NCBI RefSeq assembly: GCF_035920445.1
Contig: NZ_CP109162.1
Location: 8,556,001-8,620,000 of the forward strand
Source of the DNA: Nocardia sp. NBC_01730
GTDB taxonomy: Bacteria; Actinomycetota; Actinomycetes; Mycobacteriales; Mycobacteriaceae
Length of the DNA: 64,000 nucleotides
Direction of reading: 5' to 3'
A program made the position numbers and the translations under genes. Of the stretch, positions 32,816-43,886 are shown piece by piece. The notes under the pieces were generated by a model. The model saw only the letters and a program-made list of their open reading frames with translations. It searched no databases and had not been told where the DNA came from. Positions within the stretch are counted from its first letter, which is position 1. Every line of letters begins with the position of its first letter.

Positions 32816-33352
32816 TCAGGCTAGCGACGCCGCGCGCAGCATCCGGAGGTGGCCGATCTCCGCGACGTTCTTCATCAGCTCCGCGTTCACCCAGCCCGCC
32901 AGGTGTGCGATGGTCAGCCCAGCGTCGGCGGGCCATGGATAGGCGGACGGGAGGTCCAGATCGGTTTCGGTGAGTCCGTCGAGTACGCGCACCCACTCCT
33001 CGCGTAGATCGCGCAGGCAGGTGATGGTGGCGGCGCCGTCGCCGGGCCAGTGCACGTCCTCCCGCGCTGGTGCGGTGCGCTTCTCGACGTGGTCGATGGC
33101 CGTGCCCCACCACCAGCCGATGTGCCACGTGAGCCAGCCGATGGTCGGGACCGGCATGGGGTCGGGTTCGGTATCGGCCCAGTCCGGCCGCCATACGCCT
33201 TCGGGATCCGGTCGTACCGTCCAGACGAGGTCGGTGGGCTCCCAGAGGAAGTCGTCCTGCATGAGCGTGTCGAGGTGGATTCCGGCGAGCGACCAGGTCA
33301 GGTCGAATTGCCATCGCAGCAGGTCACGGCGTGGTGTGGGCGGTGTGGGCAT
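32816..33352 (-). CDS. DinB-superfamily protein
   Basis: A 178-residue four-helix-bundle protein of the DinB/YfiT superfamily (DUF664-like). Metal-site histidines are placed as expected: WLTWHIGWWWGTAIDHVE in helix 2 and NAELMKNVAEIGHLRML in the last helix. Members include thiol-dependent S-transferases such as the mycothiol-dependent ones, so a role in mycothiol chemistry is possible but not shown. ATG 33352 has no SD and may be leaderless. It is the first gene of a two-gene unit with DUF1844 and divergent from infC. Confidence 0.84.
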   Translation of the reverse strand: MPTPPTPRRDLLRWQFDLTWSLAGIHLDTLMQDDFLWEPTDLVWTVRPDPEGVWRPDWADTEPDPMPVPTIGWLTWHIGWWWGTAIDHVEKRTAPAREDVHWPGDGAATITCLRDLREEWVRVLDGLTETDLDLPSAYPWPADAGLTIAHLAGWVNAELMKNVAEIGHLRMLRAASLA

Positions 33353-33403
33353 CGGGGGAGCGTGGCACGCGCCGGGTGGTTCGGCAAGTGGTTTTCGTCC
33401 CGA

Positions 33404-33433
33404 TTCGGCGATAGCCGAACAGAATGTTAGACT
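33404..33433 (+). promoter_or_regulatory. Promoter of the infC-rpmI-rplT operon
   Basis: TTCGGC (33404-33409), 18 bp, TAGACT (33428-33433), about 300 bp before infC. This leaves a long structured 5' leader. Confidence 0.6.
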
Positions 33434-33512
33434 TTCCGCTGACGACCGCCCCGGGCCTGCCCGGGGCCTGATAAGTGGAGCCCGACTCCCACCGTTGCCG
33501 ACGAGCGATCGT

Positions 33513-33557
33513 ACGGGTCAGACGGTCCGGTCACCCGTCCTTATGGGGCGGGTTTCT
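33513..33557 (+). promoter_or_regulatory. Attenuator in the infC leader: competing antiterminator and terminator
   Basis: CCCGTCC (33534-33540) can pair with GGGCGGG (33546-33552), followed by TTTCTT: an intrinsic terminator inside the leader. The same ACCCGT (33533-33538) is also the complement of ACGGGT (33513-33518), so an upstream hairpin would prevent the terminator. A strong CCCCGGGC-CT-GCCCGGGG hairpin lies earlier at 33449-33466. This is the layout of transcription attenuation; the effector is unknown. Confidence 0.6.
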
Positions 33558-33636
33558 TGTGCCGGGGTTCTCGCGGGAGAGCCGCCGCACAAGGGTCGAC
33601 CCGAGTGTTTTCGCGGTCGGCGATCGGTCGACACCG

Positions 33637-33675
33637 GGCCCCGTGCGGAATAGCGCACCGGGGCCTTTGTGTTGA
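33637..33675 (+). terminator. Second leader hairpin with T-rich tail before infC
   Basis: GGCCCCGTGCG (33637-33647) pairs with CGCACCGGGGCC (33654-33665) with one bulge, followed by TTTGTGTT. It lies 60 nt before the infC SD and could be a second attenuation point. Confidence 0.6.
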
Positions 33676-33735
33676 ACAGGGGTTGCAGTTACTGCGTGCG
33701 GTCGTCCGACCACACCGCTTGACCTAGGAGGCCCC

Positions 33736-34359
<624 letters not shown>

Positions 34360-34417
34360 CACCGATCAGAGCACCGGCGGTCCGTGAGGGCCGCCGGAAC
34401 GACAGATAGAGGAATCC

Positions 34418-34612
34418 ATGCCGAAGATGAAGAGCCACAGCGGCGCCTCGAAGCGATTCAAGGTGTCCGGTAAAGGCAAGCTGCTTCGCCAGCAGGCGAA
34501 CCGTCGCCACCTGTTCGAGCACAAGCCCACCCGCCGGACTCGTCGTCTGGACGGCACGGAGGTCGTCGCGGCTGCCGACGTCCGTCGCGTGAAGAAGCTG
34601 CTCGCTATCTGA
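34418..34612 (+). CDS. rpmI: 50S ribosomal protein L35
   Basis: The 64-residue L35 of the large subunit. The sequence [20 protein letters not shown], then [19 protein letters not shown] and the C-terminal [10 protein letters not shown], is canonical and highly basic. The SD is GAGGAA (34410-34415). It lies 58 nt after infC and 111 nt before rplT in the conserved IF3-L35-L20 operon. Confidence 0.98.
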   Translation: MPKMKSHSGASKRFKVSGKGKLLRQQANRRHLFEHKPTRRTRRLDGTEVVAAADVRRVKKLLAI

Positions 34613-34723
34613 TTGCGCCATCGCGCAGGCTAGCTACCAGCACACCGCGACCGGAGATTCTCCGGCGCCACCCCGACCAATTTCGGGCGCCGCCCGCGCC
34701 CCCAGATCGAACAGGACTGACCA

Positions 34724-35104
34724 GTGGCACGCGTCAAAAGGGCCGTCAACGCTCAGAAGAAGCGCCGTTCCATCCTCGAGGCCTCCAAGGGTTACCGCGG
34801 CCAGCGCTCGCGGCTGTACCGCAAGGCCAAGGAACAGCAGCTGCACTCGCTCGCCTACGCCTACCGTGACCGCCGGGCGCGCAAGGGTGACTTCCGTAAG
34901 CTGTGGATCGCCCGCATCAACGCCGCGGCGCGGATCAACGACATCACCTACAACCGCTTCATCCAGGGCCTGAAGGCCGCCGGTGTCGAGGTGGACCGCA
35001 AGATCCTCGCCGAGCTCGCGGTGTCGGACGCCGAGGCGTTCGCCGGTCTCGTGGCGATCGCCAAGGCCGCTCTCCCGCAGGACGTCAACGCCCCGGCTGC
35101 CTGA
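34724..35104 (+). CDS. rplT: 50S ribosomal protein L20
   Basis: L20, needed for early assembly of the 50S subunit; 126 residues. [67 protein letters not shown] is the classic basic N-terminal arm and globular start. The GTG at 34724 is the start. In some bacteria L20 represses this operon by binding the rpmI leader. The 111-nt gap before rplT has no obvious pseudoknot that I can trace by eye. Confidence 0.98.
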   Translation: MARVKRAVNAQKKRRSILEASKGYRGQRSRLYRKAKEQQLHSLAYAYRDRRARKGDFRKLWIARINAAARINDITYNRFIQGLKAAGVEVDRKILAELAVSDAEAFAGLVAIAKAALPQDVNAPAA

Positions 35105-35148
35105 GTCGCGGAAATCGGTTGACACACGGACGACTTTCGGAACGACCC

Positions 35149-35952
35149 GTGGAGGCGCTCAGCGAGCGCAATCCGCGGGTCGTTTCCGCTGTCAAGCTGC
35201 AGCGCGGCGCGCAGCGCAGGAAGGCGGGCCGATTCCTTGCCGAGGGAGCCAACGCCGTTGCCGCGGCGCTGAGCACCGGGCGAGTGCATGAGCTGTTCTA
35301 CTCGATGGCTGCCGCCGAGCGTGAGCACGCGCTGATCGCCGGTGCGGCCGCCGCGGGGGTGCGCAGCACGCTGGTGAGCGATCGCGCAGCGCAGCATCTC
35401 GGCGAAACCGTCACTGCTCCGGGACTGGTCGCGGTGTGCGACCTCATAGACGTGCCCCTAGCGCGGATACTCGAGCAGGGCCCGCGGATGCTGGCCGTTC
35501 CCGTCGAGATGGCCGAGCCGGGCAATGCCGGAACACTCGTCCGGGTCGCCGATTCGGTCGGCGCCGACGGGGTGGTGCTGGCAGGAGACGCCGTCGACCC
35601 GCACAACGGAAAATGCGTGCGTGCGAGCGCGGGCAGCATTTTCCACGTGCCGATCGCGCGGCACCGGGATGTCGGCGAGACGGTGGATTCGCTTGTGGCC
35701 GCGGGCATCACGATCCTCGCGACCGCCGCCAACGGCGAAGTCGACCTGGACGACGCCGACGAGCTGTTCACCGAACCCGTCGCCTGGCTGTTCGGCAATG
35801 AGGCGCACGGCCTGGACCCCGTCGTCGCGTCTCGCGCCGATCATCGCATCCGCATCCCGATTCGCGGCCGTGCCGAGAGCCTGAATTTGGCCACTGCCGC
35901 GGCGATCTGCCTCTACGCGAACTCCCGTGTTCGCTACCGCGCCGGTTCCTGA
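35149..35952 (+). CDS. SpoU-family (TrmH/TsnR) RNA 2'-O-methyltransferase
   Basis: A SPOUT-fold RNA methyltransferase of about 267 residues. The N-terminal RNA-binding substrate domain is PRVVSAVKLQRGAQRRKAGRFLAEGANAV. The SpoU catalytic domain has motif 1 AEPGNAGTLVRVADSVGADGVVLAG, motif 2 WLFGNEAHGL and motif 3 IPIRGRAESLNLATAAAICLY with the conserved Asn. The knot-forming C-terminus is intact. It directly follows rplT, as in mycobacteria (tsnR position), and may methylate 23S rRNA. Start is uncertain: GTG 35149 is chosen, TTG 35119 would add 10 residues. The target nucleotide is not known. Confidence 0.92.
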   Translation: MEALSERNPRVVSAVKLQRGAQRRKAGRFLAEGANAVAAALSTGRVHELFYSMAAAEREHALIAGAAAAGVRSTLVSDRAAQHLGETVTAPGLVAVCDLIDVPLARILEQGPRMLAVPVEMAEPGNAGTLVRVADSVGADGVVLAGDAVDPHNGKCVRASAGSIFHVPIARHRDVGETVDSLVAAGITILATAANGEVDLDDADELFTEPVAWLFGNEAHGLDPVVASRADHRIRIPIRGRAESLNLATAAAICLYANSRVRYRAGS

Positions 35953-36103
35953 CGTCGCGCGTCTTCCCTGGGATCGCGTGGGACCAACGCGTGCGCGCAT
36001 CCGGCTTGATAGCGAGAACGGACGCACGCCTGGTCAATGGCCTTCAGCGGGCAGACTCGATCGTCATTAACCGCGGCTAGCGCGTGAGACGGCCCGCGCC
36101 TCC

Positions 36104-36682
36104 TCAATCGCCGTTCGCGCTCAGATCCGCCAAAATCTCCGCCGCCCACACCGCAGGCACCGCATCCGGCCCTGCGACACGCATCGCGCTCATCACCGTG
36201 AGCAGCATCCCGGTGGCCAGGAACCGCCGCGCCTCGGATTCCTGTGCGCCGGTCAGTTCGCGCACCAGGGCGTAGATCCGGCCGAAACGCGCACGGACAT
36301 CGTCGCCTATCGCCGGGTCCGCGCTGGCCGAGAACCCGTGCAGCAGCAATTGGAGCAGTTCTCGCTCGGCCAGAAACACCGAGTAGCCGTTGCCGAGCGC
36401 GCGCAGCGCTTCATCGGGGCTCGCGCCAGGGCCTGCCTCTGCGCGTGACGAACGGAAGATTTCCTCGATCCGGTCACACACGCGGTGCAGGGCCGCGCGG
36501 AACAGCTGCTGTTTGCTGCCGAAGAGTCGTATCACGTATGGCTGCGAAACGCCTGCGCGCCTGGCGATCTCGTCGGTCTTTGTGGCCGCGTAACCGGACT
36601 CGGCGAAGGCATCTACGGCCGCACGCAGCACCTGCTCGCCGCGTTCGGCGGCGGTCATCCTGGTTCTGGTCGAATGCGCCAT
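36104..36682 (-). CDS. TetR/AcrR-family repressor of the adjacent efflux gene
   Basis: A 192-residue TetR protein. The helix-turn-helix is RGEQVLRAAVDAFAESGYAATKTDEIARRAGVSQPYVIRLFGSKQQLFRAALHRV (residues 13-67). The C-terminal part (ELLQLLLHGFSASADPAIGDDVRARFGRIYALVRELTG) is of the TetR_C_13-like kind common in drug-efflux regulators. It is divergent from the DHA2 transporter with 104 bp between, which contains two exact 13-bp repeats. It is the likely drug-responsive repressor of that gene. Confidence 0.93.
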   Translation of the reverse strand: MAHSTRTRMTAAERGEQVLRAAVDAFAESGYAATKTDEIARRAGVSQPYVIRLFGSKQQLFRAALHRVCDRIEEIFRSSRAEAGPGASPDEALRALGNGYSVFLAERELLQLLLHGFSASADPAIGDDVRARFGRIYALVRELTGAQESEARRFLATGMLLTVMSAMRVAGPDAVPAVWAAEILADLSANGD

Positions 36683-36716
36683 CGGGAGTTCTCTTCTCCT
36701 CTGCTTCGTGCGGATC

Positions 36717-36769
36717 TTGACATGTTATCAGTCAATGCATACTCTTCGAACGGTTAGTTATCAGTCAAT
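36717..36769 (+). promoter_or_regulatory. Promoter of the efflux gene with two 13-bp operator repeats
   Basis: TTGACA (36717-36722), 17 bp, TACTCT (36740-36745). The sequence GTTATCAGTCAAT appears at 36724-36736, inside the spacer, and again at 36757-36769, 33 bp (three helical turns) downstream and just before the SD. This is a standard repressor layout for the divergent TetR protein. Confidence 0.75.
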
Positions 36770-36786
36770 TACAACAAGGACGGGAC

Positions 36787-38214
36787 ATGACCGAGACTCT
36801 CCGATCTGCCGCGGCACCTGTCGCCGCACCCACGGTCGCGATCGGCGGGCGGGCGCTCGCCGCCGTGCTGGTCGCCGTCGGTATCCCGATGTTCATGGTC
36901 ACGCTGGACAACCTGGTCGTGACGAACGCGCTGCCGGTGATCCGCACCGAGCTGGGCGCCTCGCTGGCCGACCTGCAGTGGTTCGTGAACGCCTACACGT
37001 TGTCCTTCGCCTCGCTACTGCTCACGGCGTCGGCCGTCGGTGACCGGCTCGGCAGGCGCCGGGTCTTTCTGGCGGGCATCGCGCTGTTCACGCTGGCGTC
37101 CGCGGCCTGTGCACTGGCCACCGGACCGGGCATGCTGATCGCCGCACGAGCGATTCAGGGCTTCGGCGCGGCGGCCGTGATGCCGCTGTCCCTGACGCTG
37201 CTCTCGGCGGCCGTTCCGGAGTGGATGCGCAACGCGGCCATCGGCATCTGGGGCGGTCTCGCCGGTCTCGGTATCGCGCTCGGTCCGCTCATCGGCGGGG
37301 CCGTGGTGGACGGGCTGAGCTGGCACTGGATCTTCTGGCTGAACGTGCCTGTCGGTCTCGCGGTGCTGCCCTTCGCCGCGCGGGTGCTCGCCGAGTCGCA
37401 CGGCGGCAACCGGCGCCTCGACCCGGTCGGTCTGCTGCTGTCGGCGGGCGGCGTGCTCGCAGTGGTGTGGGGCGTGATCCACGGCGCCGACGACGGCTGG
37501 ACCTCGGCGGGCGTCTTGTCCGCGCTGATCGGCGGCGCCGCACTGCTGGCCTGCCTGATCGGTTGGGAACTGCGCGCGCCGGAGCCGATGCTGCCGCTGC
37601 GGCTGTTCCGTTCCCGGGCGTTCAGCGTGAGCAACGTCGTCGGATTCGCCTTCTCGGTCGGGGTGTTCGGTTCGATCTTCCTGCTCGCGCAGTACTTCCA
37701 GGTGGTGCAGGGCTACAGCCCGCTGGAATCAGGAGTGCGCACGATGCCGTGGACGATGGCCCCCATGATCGTGGCGCCGATCGCGGGCCTGCTGGTCGAC
37801 CGGGTCGGTGCGCGCACGTTGATCAGCACCGGTCAGGGATTGCTCGCCGCGGCGCTGGCCTGGATAGCGGCGATCACATCGGTGGACATCGACTATGGAG
37901 CATTCGTCGCGCCGTTCCTGCTCGCGGGTGTGGGTATGGGCCTGACCTTCGCCCCCGCGTCCACCATCGTGATGGCCAGTGCCTCATCGGAGGACCGGGC
38001 CATGGCCTCGGGTACCAACAACACCATCCGCGAGGTGGGCGTGGCGATGGGTGTTGCAGTGCTGGCTTCGGTATTCGCCTCCTATGGTTCCTACCTCGGC
38101 CCGCAGAGTTACGTCGACGGGCTGGTGCCTGCGGTATGGGTCGGCGCGGCGATCGTGGCAGTGGGTGCGCTGGCGTCGCTGCTGCTGCCGCGTCGGGTGG
38201 TCTCGGCGGACTGA
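36787..38214 (+). CDS. MFS drug:H+ antiporter, DHA2 family (14 TM)
   Basis: A 475-residue efflux pump of the EmrB/QacA family with about 14 membrane helices. Family motifs: LDNLVVTNALPVIRTELGASLADLQWFVNAYTLSFASLLLTASAVGDRLGRRRVFLAG (motif D1 and motif A GDRLGRRR), RAIQGFGAAAVMPLSLTLL (motif B, with the Arg) and GIWGGLAGLGIALGPLIGGAVVDGLSWHWIFWLNVPVG (motif C). AAGGAC precedes ATG 36787. Substrates cannot be predicted. Regulation is by the divergent TetR gene through the 13-bp repeats. Confidence 0.95.
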   Translation: MTETLRSAAAPVAAPTVAIGGRALAAVLVAVGIPMFMVTLDNLVVTNALPVIRTELGASLADLQWFVNAYTLSFASLLLTASAVGDRLGRRRVFLAGIALFTLASAACALATGPGMLIAARAIQGFGAAAVMPLSLTLLSAAVPEWMRNAAIGIWGGLAGLGIALGPLIGGAVVDGLSWHWIFWLNVPVGLAVLPFAARVLAESHGGNRRLDPVGLLLSAGGVLAVVWGVIHGADDGWTSAGVLSALIGGAALLACLIGWELRAPEPMLPLRLFRSRAFSVSNVVGFAFSVGVFGSIFLLAQYFQVVQGYSPLESGVRTMPWTMAPMIVAPIAGLLVDRVGARTLISTGQGLLAAALAWIAAITSVDIDYGAFVAPFLLAGVGMGLTFAPASTIVMASASSEDRAMASGTNNTIREVGVAMGVAVLASVFASYGSYLGPQSYVDGLVPAVWVGAAIVAVGALASLLLPRRVVSAD

Positions 38215-38222
38215 GTGCCGAT

Positions 38223-38261
38223 CTGTGCGTCCTTTCCGCTGCTCGGCGGGAGGGCGCACAG
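38223..38261 (+). terminator. Hairpin after the efflux gene
   Basis: CTGTGCGTCC (38223-38232) pairs with GGGCGCACAG (38252-38261), 10 bp with one G-U. There is no U-tract. It starts 8 nt after the stop codon. Confidence 0.6.
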
Positions 38262-39640
<1,379 letters not shown>

Positions 39641-39673
39641 CCTCACCCTTCGATCGAGAGAGCGAAACGTCAA

Positions 39674-42202
39674 GTGCGAGTAGCGCAGTCCTGGCTGACC
39701 GACATCATCCAGCGCACCAACCCCGACTGGTCGGTGTCGCCGGAAGAGCTCGACGCGGGGTTCGTCCGGGTGGGTTTGGAAGTCGAAGAGGTCGACAAAC
39801 TCGAGCGGGTCACCGGTGACCCGGTGGGGAACGGGGAGGGACCGGACACCGCGCGGCTGTTGGTGGTCGGCCGGGTCGCGGAGATCACCGAGCTCACGGA
39901 GTTCAAGAAGCCGATCCGATTCTGCACGGTCGACGTCGGCCTTCCCGCGCTGCAGGAGATCGTCTGCGGCGCACGGAACTTCGAGGTCGGCGACCTGGTG
40001 GTCGTCGTCCTGCCGGGCGGTGTGCTGCCCGGCGGGTTCCGCATCACCTCGCGCAAGACCTACGGCCACGTCTCGAACGGCATGATCTGCTCGGTCGCCG
40101 AACTCGGCATCGGCAAGGACCATTCCGGCATTCTGGTACTGGAGCCGGGCACCGCGGAGCCGGGCATCGACGCCAACGAACTGCTCGGCCTCGACGACAC
40201 GGTCATCGAGCTGAACATCACCCCAGACCGCGGCTACTGCTTCTCGGTGCGCGGCCTGGCCCGCGAACTGGCCTGCGGTTTCGATCTCGACTACGCCGAC
40301 CCGGCCGTGCGGACGCTGCCCGCCGACGAGCAGGAGGCCTGGCCGATCCAGGTCGAGCCGAGCTCCCAGTGCACCCGTTTCGCGGCGCGCCGGGTCACCG
40401 GCATCGACCCGAAAGCGGTCAGTCCCTGGTGGTTGCAGCGCAGGCTGCTGCTGTCGGGCGTGCGCCCGATCTCGCCCGCGGTCGATGTCACCAACTACGT
40501 GATGCTCGAGCTCGGTCAGCCACTGCACGCCTTCGATGCGGAGAAGGTGTCGGGCGGGCTGGTGGTCCGCACCGCGAAGCATGGCGAGACGCTGCGCACC
40601 CTGGACGATGTGGAGCGGGTGCTCGACGCCGAAGACGTGGTGATCGCCGACGATTCCGGCGTCGTCTCCTTAGCCGGCGTGATGGGTGGCGCGAGCACCG
40701 AGGTCGGCGCCGAGAGCACCGACATCCTGTTGGAAGCGGCCACCTGGAATCCGCTGCTGGTCTACCGGACCGCGCGCAGGCACAAGCTGGTGTCCGAGGC
40801 GGGCAAGCGCTACGAGCGGGTGGTCGATCCCGAGATCAACGTCGCCGCACTCGACCGAGCCGCCACACTCCTCGCCGAAATCGCCGGTGGCACAGTCGAA
40901 TCCGTACTCACCGATATCCGCCCCCCGGTTCGGGCTGCCGAGCCGATCCGCATCGACATCGACCTGGCCGACCGCGTCGCGGGCGTCATCTACCCGACCG
41001 GGACCTCGGCGCGGCGCCTTGCCCAGATCGGCTGCCTCGTCGAGGTCGGCGTCAGCGACGCCGGGCACGGCCAGCTGGTGGTCACACCCCCGAGCTGGCG
41101 CCCCGACCTGGCCCAGCCCGCCGACCTGGTGGAAGAGGTGTTGCGGCTGGAGGGGCTCGAACAGATCCCGTCCGTGCTGCCGACCGCGCCGGCCGGACGT
41201 GGTCTCACCCCGGCGCAACGCCGCCGCCGCGCGGTCAGCCGTGCGCTGGCATTCGCGGGCTGCGTGGAGGTACCGCCGCCGGTGTTCCTGCCCGCCGGGG
41301 TGTTCGACACCTGGGGTCTGGACGTCGACGACCCGCGCCGCGCCACCACCCGAGTGGTGAACCCGCTCGACGTCGAGCGTGCCGAGCTGGCCACCACCTT
41401 GCTGCCCGGTCTGCTCGAGGTGGCCGCACGCAATATTTCGCGCGGTGCGCGTGACCTCGCCGTCTACGGCATCGCGCAGGTCGTGCTGCCCGGACCGAAC
41501 ACAAGGCCGGTCGAGGCGCTGCCGGTGGATCGGCGTCCGACCGACGACGAGATCGCCGAACTGCTCGATTCGCTGCCCGCCCAGCCGGTGCACGTGGCGG
41601 CTGTCCTGACCGGCCGCCGCGAACCGCGCGGGCCGTGGGGCGAGGGCCGCCCGGCCGAAGCCGCCGACGCATTCGCCCTCGCCGACGCGGTCGCCGACGC
41701 GGCGGGCGTGACCATCGAACGCCGCGCCGCGGCCTATCTGCCGTGGCACCCTGGCCGTTGCGCCGAGCTGGTTGTCGAGGGAACCGTCGTCGGTTACGCG
41801 GGCGAACTGCACCCTGCCGTGCTGGAGCGTTCCGGTCTGCCGCCGCGCACCTGCGCCGTCGAACTCGCTCTGGACGCGCTTCCGTTGCGGGAATCCCGGC
41901 CGGTCCCGACGGTGTCCCCGTTCCCCGCGGTGCTGCAGGACGTTTCGGTGAGCGTCGAGAAGACGATCCCCGCCGCGTCGGTGGAGTCCGCGTTGCGCAC
42001 CGGCGGCGGCGAACTGTTGGAAGACATCGCGCTGTTCGACGTGTACGAGGGCGCCCAGGCGGGTGAGGGACGCAAGTCGCTCACCTACGCGCTGCGCTTC
42101 CGTGCCACCGACCGGACACTCACCGAGGACGAGGCCAGCGCGGCGCGTGACGCGGCCGTCACCGCGGCTTCCGACGCCGTCGGCGCAGTCCTGCGCGGCT
42201 GA
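39674..42202 (+). CDS. pheT: Phenylalanyl-tRNA synthetase beta subunit
   Basis: The 842-residue beta subunit. In order: the N-terminal EMAP/tRNA-binding OB domain ([38 protein letters not shown]), the B3/B4 editing domain ([42 protein letters not shown]), B5, the inactive synthetase-like module, and the C-terminal anticodon-binding (FDX-ACB) domain ([46 protein letters not shown]). It starts at GTG 39674, immediately downstream of pheS, and ends before a strong hairpin. Confidence 0.98.
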   Translation: MRVAQSWLTDIIQRTNPDWSVSPEELDAGFVRVGLEVEEVDKLERVTGDPVGNGEGPDTARLLVVGRVAEITELTEFKKPIRFCTVDVGLPALQEIVCGARNFEVGDLVVVVLPGGVLPGGFRITSRKTYGHVSNGMICSVAELGIGKDHSGILVLEPGTAEPGIDANELLGLDDTVIELNITPDRGYCFSVRGLARELACGFDLDYADPAVRTLPADEQEAWPIQVEPSSQCTRFAARRVTGIDPKAVSPWWLQRRLLLSGVRPISPAVDVTNYVMLELGQPLHAFDAEKVSGGLVVRTAKHGETLRTLDDVERVLDAEDVVIADDSGVVSLAGVMGGASTEVGAESTDILLEAATWNPLLVYRTARRHKLVSEAGKRYERVVDPEINVAALDRAATLLAEIAGGTVESVLTDIRPPVRAAEPIRIDIDLADRVAGVIYPTGTSARRLAQIGCLVEVGVSDAGHGQLVVTPPSWRPDLAQPADLVEEVLRLEGLEQIPSVLPTAPAGRGLTPAQRRRRAVSRALAFAGCVEVPPPVFLPAGVFDTWGLDVDDPRRATTRVVNPLDVERAELATTLLPGLLEVAARNISRGARDLAVYGIAQVVLPGPNTRPVEALPVDRRPTDDEIAELLDSLPAQPVHVAAVLTGRREPRGPWGEGRPAEAADAFALADAVADAAGVTIERRAAAYLPWHPGRCAELVVEGTVVGYAGELHPAVLERSGLPPRTCAVELALDALPLRESRPVPTVSPFPAVLQDVSVSVEKTIPAASVESALRTGGGELLEDIALFDVYEGAQAGEGRKSLTYALRFRATDRTLTEDEASAARDAAVTAASDAVGAVLRG

Positions 42203-42215
42203 TCCGCACCGCCTT

Positions 42216-42256
42216 CGAGACCGTGCTGCCCACGCGGCCGCACGGTCTCGTCGTCT
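42216..42256 (+). terminator. Terminator of pheST
   Basis: CGAGACCGTGC (42216-42226) and GCACGGTCTCG (42240-42250) are exact complements, followed by TCGTCT, 13 nt after the pheT stop. The following 250 bp up to the hydrolase start hold no gene. Confidence 0.85.
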
Positions 42257-42511
42257 CCGCCGTGGAACCGCGCCCGCTCGGCAGCCACCTGAACGCGGAC
42301 CTGGCCATCCGCCTGGACATGTCTGTTGCGGTCCTCCAGGCGCACCACCGCGCCCGACGCGGACTATCCCCGCACTGCTGCGGACTTCCCGTCCGTCTCG
42401 GGTTTCCGACCTCGTGGGGCGGACCGGTGGGCGGGGCCGATCCGTCCTGGCACCGTTCCCGGCGCGCGGCGCGACCTGCCTGCCACTGCGGCGCCGACAG
42501 GGAGTAAGAAC

Positions 42512-43285
42512 GTGAGCATGCGACATCCGGCCAGTCCGATCCTCAATGCGCTGACCTACATGCCGGAGCGGACGGTGCTGCAGACTCCGGCGGTGGTCGG
42601 GATGGACTACACCGAGCTGTCCCCGCGCACGGCGGACGGGGAGATCCTGCATGCCTGGTGGATGCCCGCGCGACATTCGATCGGGCACATCCTGTTCGCG
42701 CACGGCAACGCAGGCAACATCGGCGACAGGGTGCCGATCTTCGCGCTGCTCACCGAGGCCGGATTCGACGTGCTGGCCTTCGATTACCGCGGCTACGGAC
42801 GCAGCACCGGCAGGCCGACCGAGCACGGCACTTACCTCGATGCCCGCGCCGCGCGCAAGGCCCTGCTGGCACAGCCGGGTGTCGACCCGGATCGAGTGCT
42901 GTACCTGGGGAAGTCACTCGGCGGCGGCGTCATGCTCGAACTGGCGCAGGAGCATCCACCGGCCGGATTGATGCTGATGTCCACGTTCACCGGCATCCGC
43001 GACGCGGCCCGCTCGGTGTATCCGTTCCTGCCCGCACCGCTTGTGCCGAACGCCTATCCGAGCGAGCGCCGCATCCGCGTGCTGCGCGCCCCGGTGCTGA
43101 TCATGCACGGAGACCAGGACGAACTGCTGCCGCTGCGGCACGCTGAACGGCTCTACGCCGCGGCGCGGGAGCCGAAACGGCTCGTCGTGTTTCCCGGCGC
43201 GGGCCACAACGACCTGATCGTCGTCGGTGGCTCGGCCTGGTACGACCTCGTACGCGACTGGGCGGGCGCCCTCGTCCGGCTGTGA
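42512..43285 (+). CDS. Alpha/beta-hydrolase
   Basis: A 257-residue serine hydrolase of the FrsA/BEM46-like group. The nucleophile elbow is YLGKSLGGGVMLELA (Ser), the acid lies in IMHGDQDELLPLRHAERL (Asp) and the catalytic His in FPGAGHNDLIVVGG. The oxyanion loop is HGNAGNIGDRV. GTG 42512 has AGGGAG 7 nt upstream and is preferred over the ATG at 42518. No signal peptide. BEM46-type proteins act on acyl chains or small esters; the substrate is not known. It stands alone after pheT and before an unrelated operon. Confidence 0.9.
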   Translation: MSMRHPASPILNALTYMPERTVLQTPAVVGMDYTELSPRTADGEILHAWWMPARHSIGHILFAHGNAGNIGDRVPIFALLTEAGFDVLAFDYRGYGRSTGRPTEHGTYLDARAARKALLAQPGVDPDRVLYLGKSLGGGVMLELAQEHPPAGLMLMSTFTGIRDAARSVYPFLPAPLVPNAYPSERRIRVLRAPVLIMHGDQDELLPLRHAERLYAAAREPKRLVVFPGAGHNDLIVVGGSAWYDLVRDWAGALVRL

Positions 43286-43322
43286 ACCGTTCGCGGTGGT
43301 CACGGCTGCGTAGCCTGGCGGT

Positions 43323-43841
43323 ATGAGTGACAACAGCGAGATCGCGGTTCGGCTGGCGGCGCTGTCCGACGCGGAATTGGCGGGGCTTCTGCTGGTCGCG
43401 ACGGCGGGACGGCCCAGGTTCGCGGCGGCGCACGCGGCGCTGCTCGGCCTCGTCGAGACAGGTGATGCGGGAGCCGTGGCCGATGTGAGTCCTGACACTT
43501 CGGGCGCGGCCGGATCCGGCCCTGCGGCGGCCCCGGACGTGTCCGGGCAGGTCGGAGACGTTTCTGTGGTACCCGCAGTACCAGTACCGCCGTCCGGTAT
43601 TCCGGCATCCGTCTCGGGTGGCGCATATTCGTCGTCCGGCGTTCCTACTTTCGAGTCAGTTCGCGATAAGGTCGAGCAGCGCTTCGGCACCGCCCAGGGG
43701 ATGGGCGAACTCGACCGGGAGACCCCGGCCGGCCGCGGTGTCGACGAACAATGGGAGGCACGCGAGAAGGCCGCGCGTGCACGCCTGGATCGGATACGGA
43801 AATCGTTGCACGGCAACGACATCGAAACGCACGAGCCGTAA
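43323..43841 (+). CDS. Hypothetical protein, 172 residues, leaderless
   Basis: An N-terminal helical part (AVRLAALSDAELAGLLLVATAGRPRFAAAHAALLGLVET) is followed by a low-complexity Ala/Pro/Ser/Val linker of about 60 residues, and then a charged C-terminal part (FESVRDKVEQRFGTAQGMGELDRETPAGRGVDEQWEAREKAARARLDRIRKSL) that looks coiled-coil. A TAGCCT box (43311-43316) ends 7 nt before the ATG, so the mRNA is probably leaderless. It is 45 nt before a second unknown gene and likely in one operon with it. No family recognised. Confidence 0.8.
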   Translation: MSDNSEIAVRLAALSDAELAGLLLVATAGRPRFAAAHAALLGLVETGDAGAVADVSPDTSGAAGSGPAAAPDVSGQVGDVSVVPAVPVPPSGIPASVSGGAYSSSGVPTFESVRDKVEQRFGTAQGMGELDRETPAGRGVDEQWEAREKAARARLDRIRKSLHGNDIETHEP

Positions 43842-43886
43842 TCCGGGCCGGGTGCACCGGACTACGACTGTGATGGGTGGAACTCG

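Noticed and set aside
33475..33675. 66-codon frame in the infC leader as a protein gene
   Set aside because: No SD, and it overlaps the leader hairpins; at most a leader peptide, mentioned under the attenuator finding.
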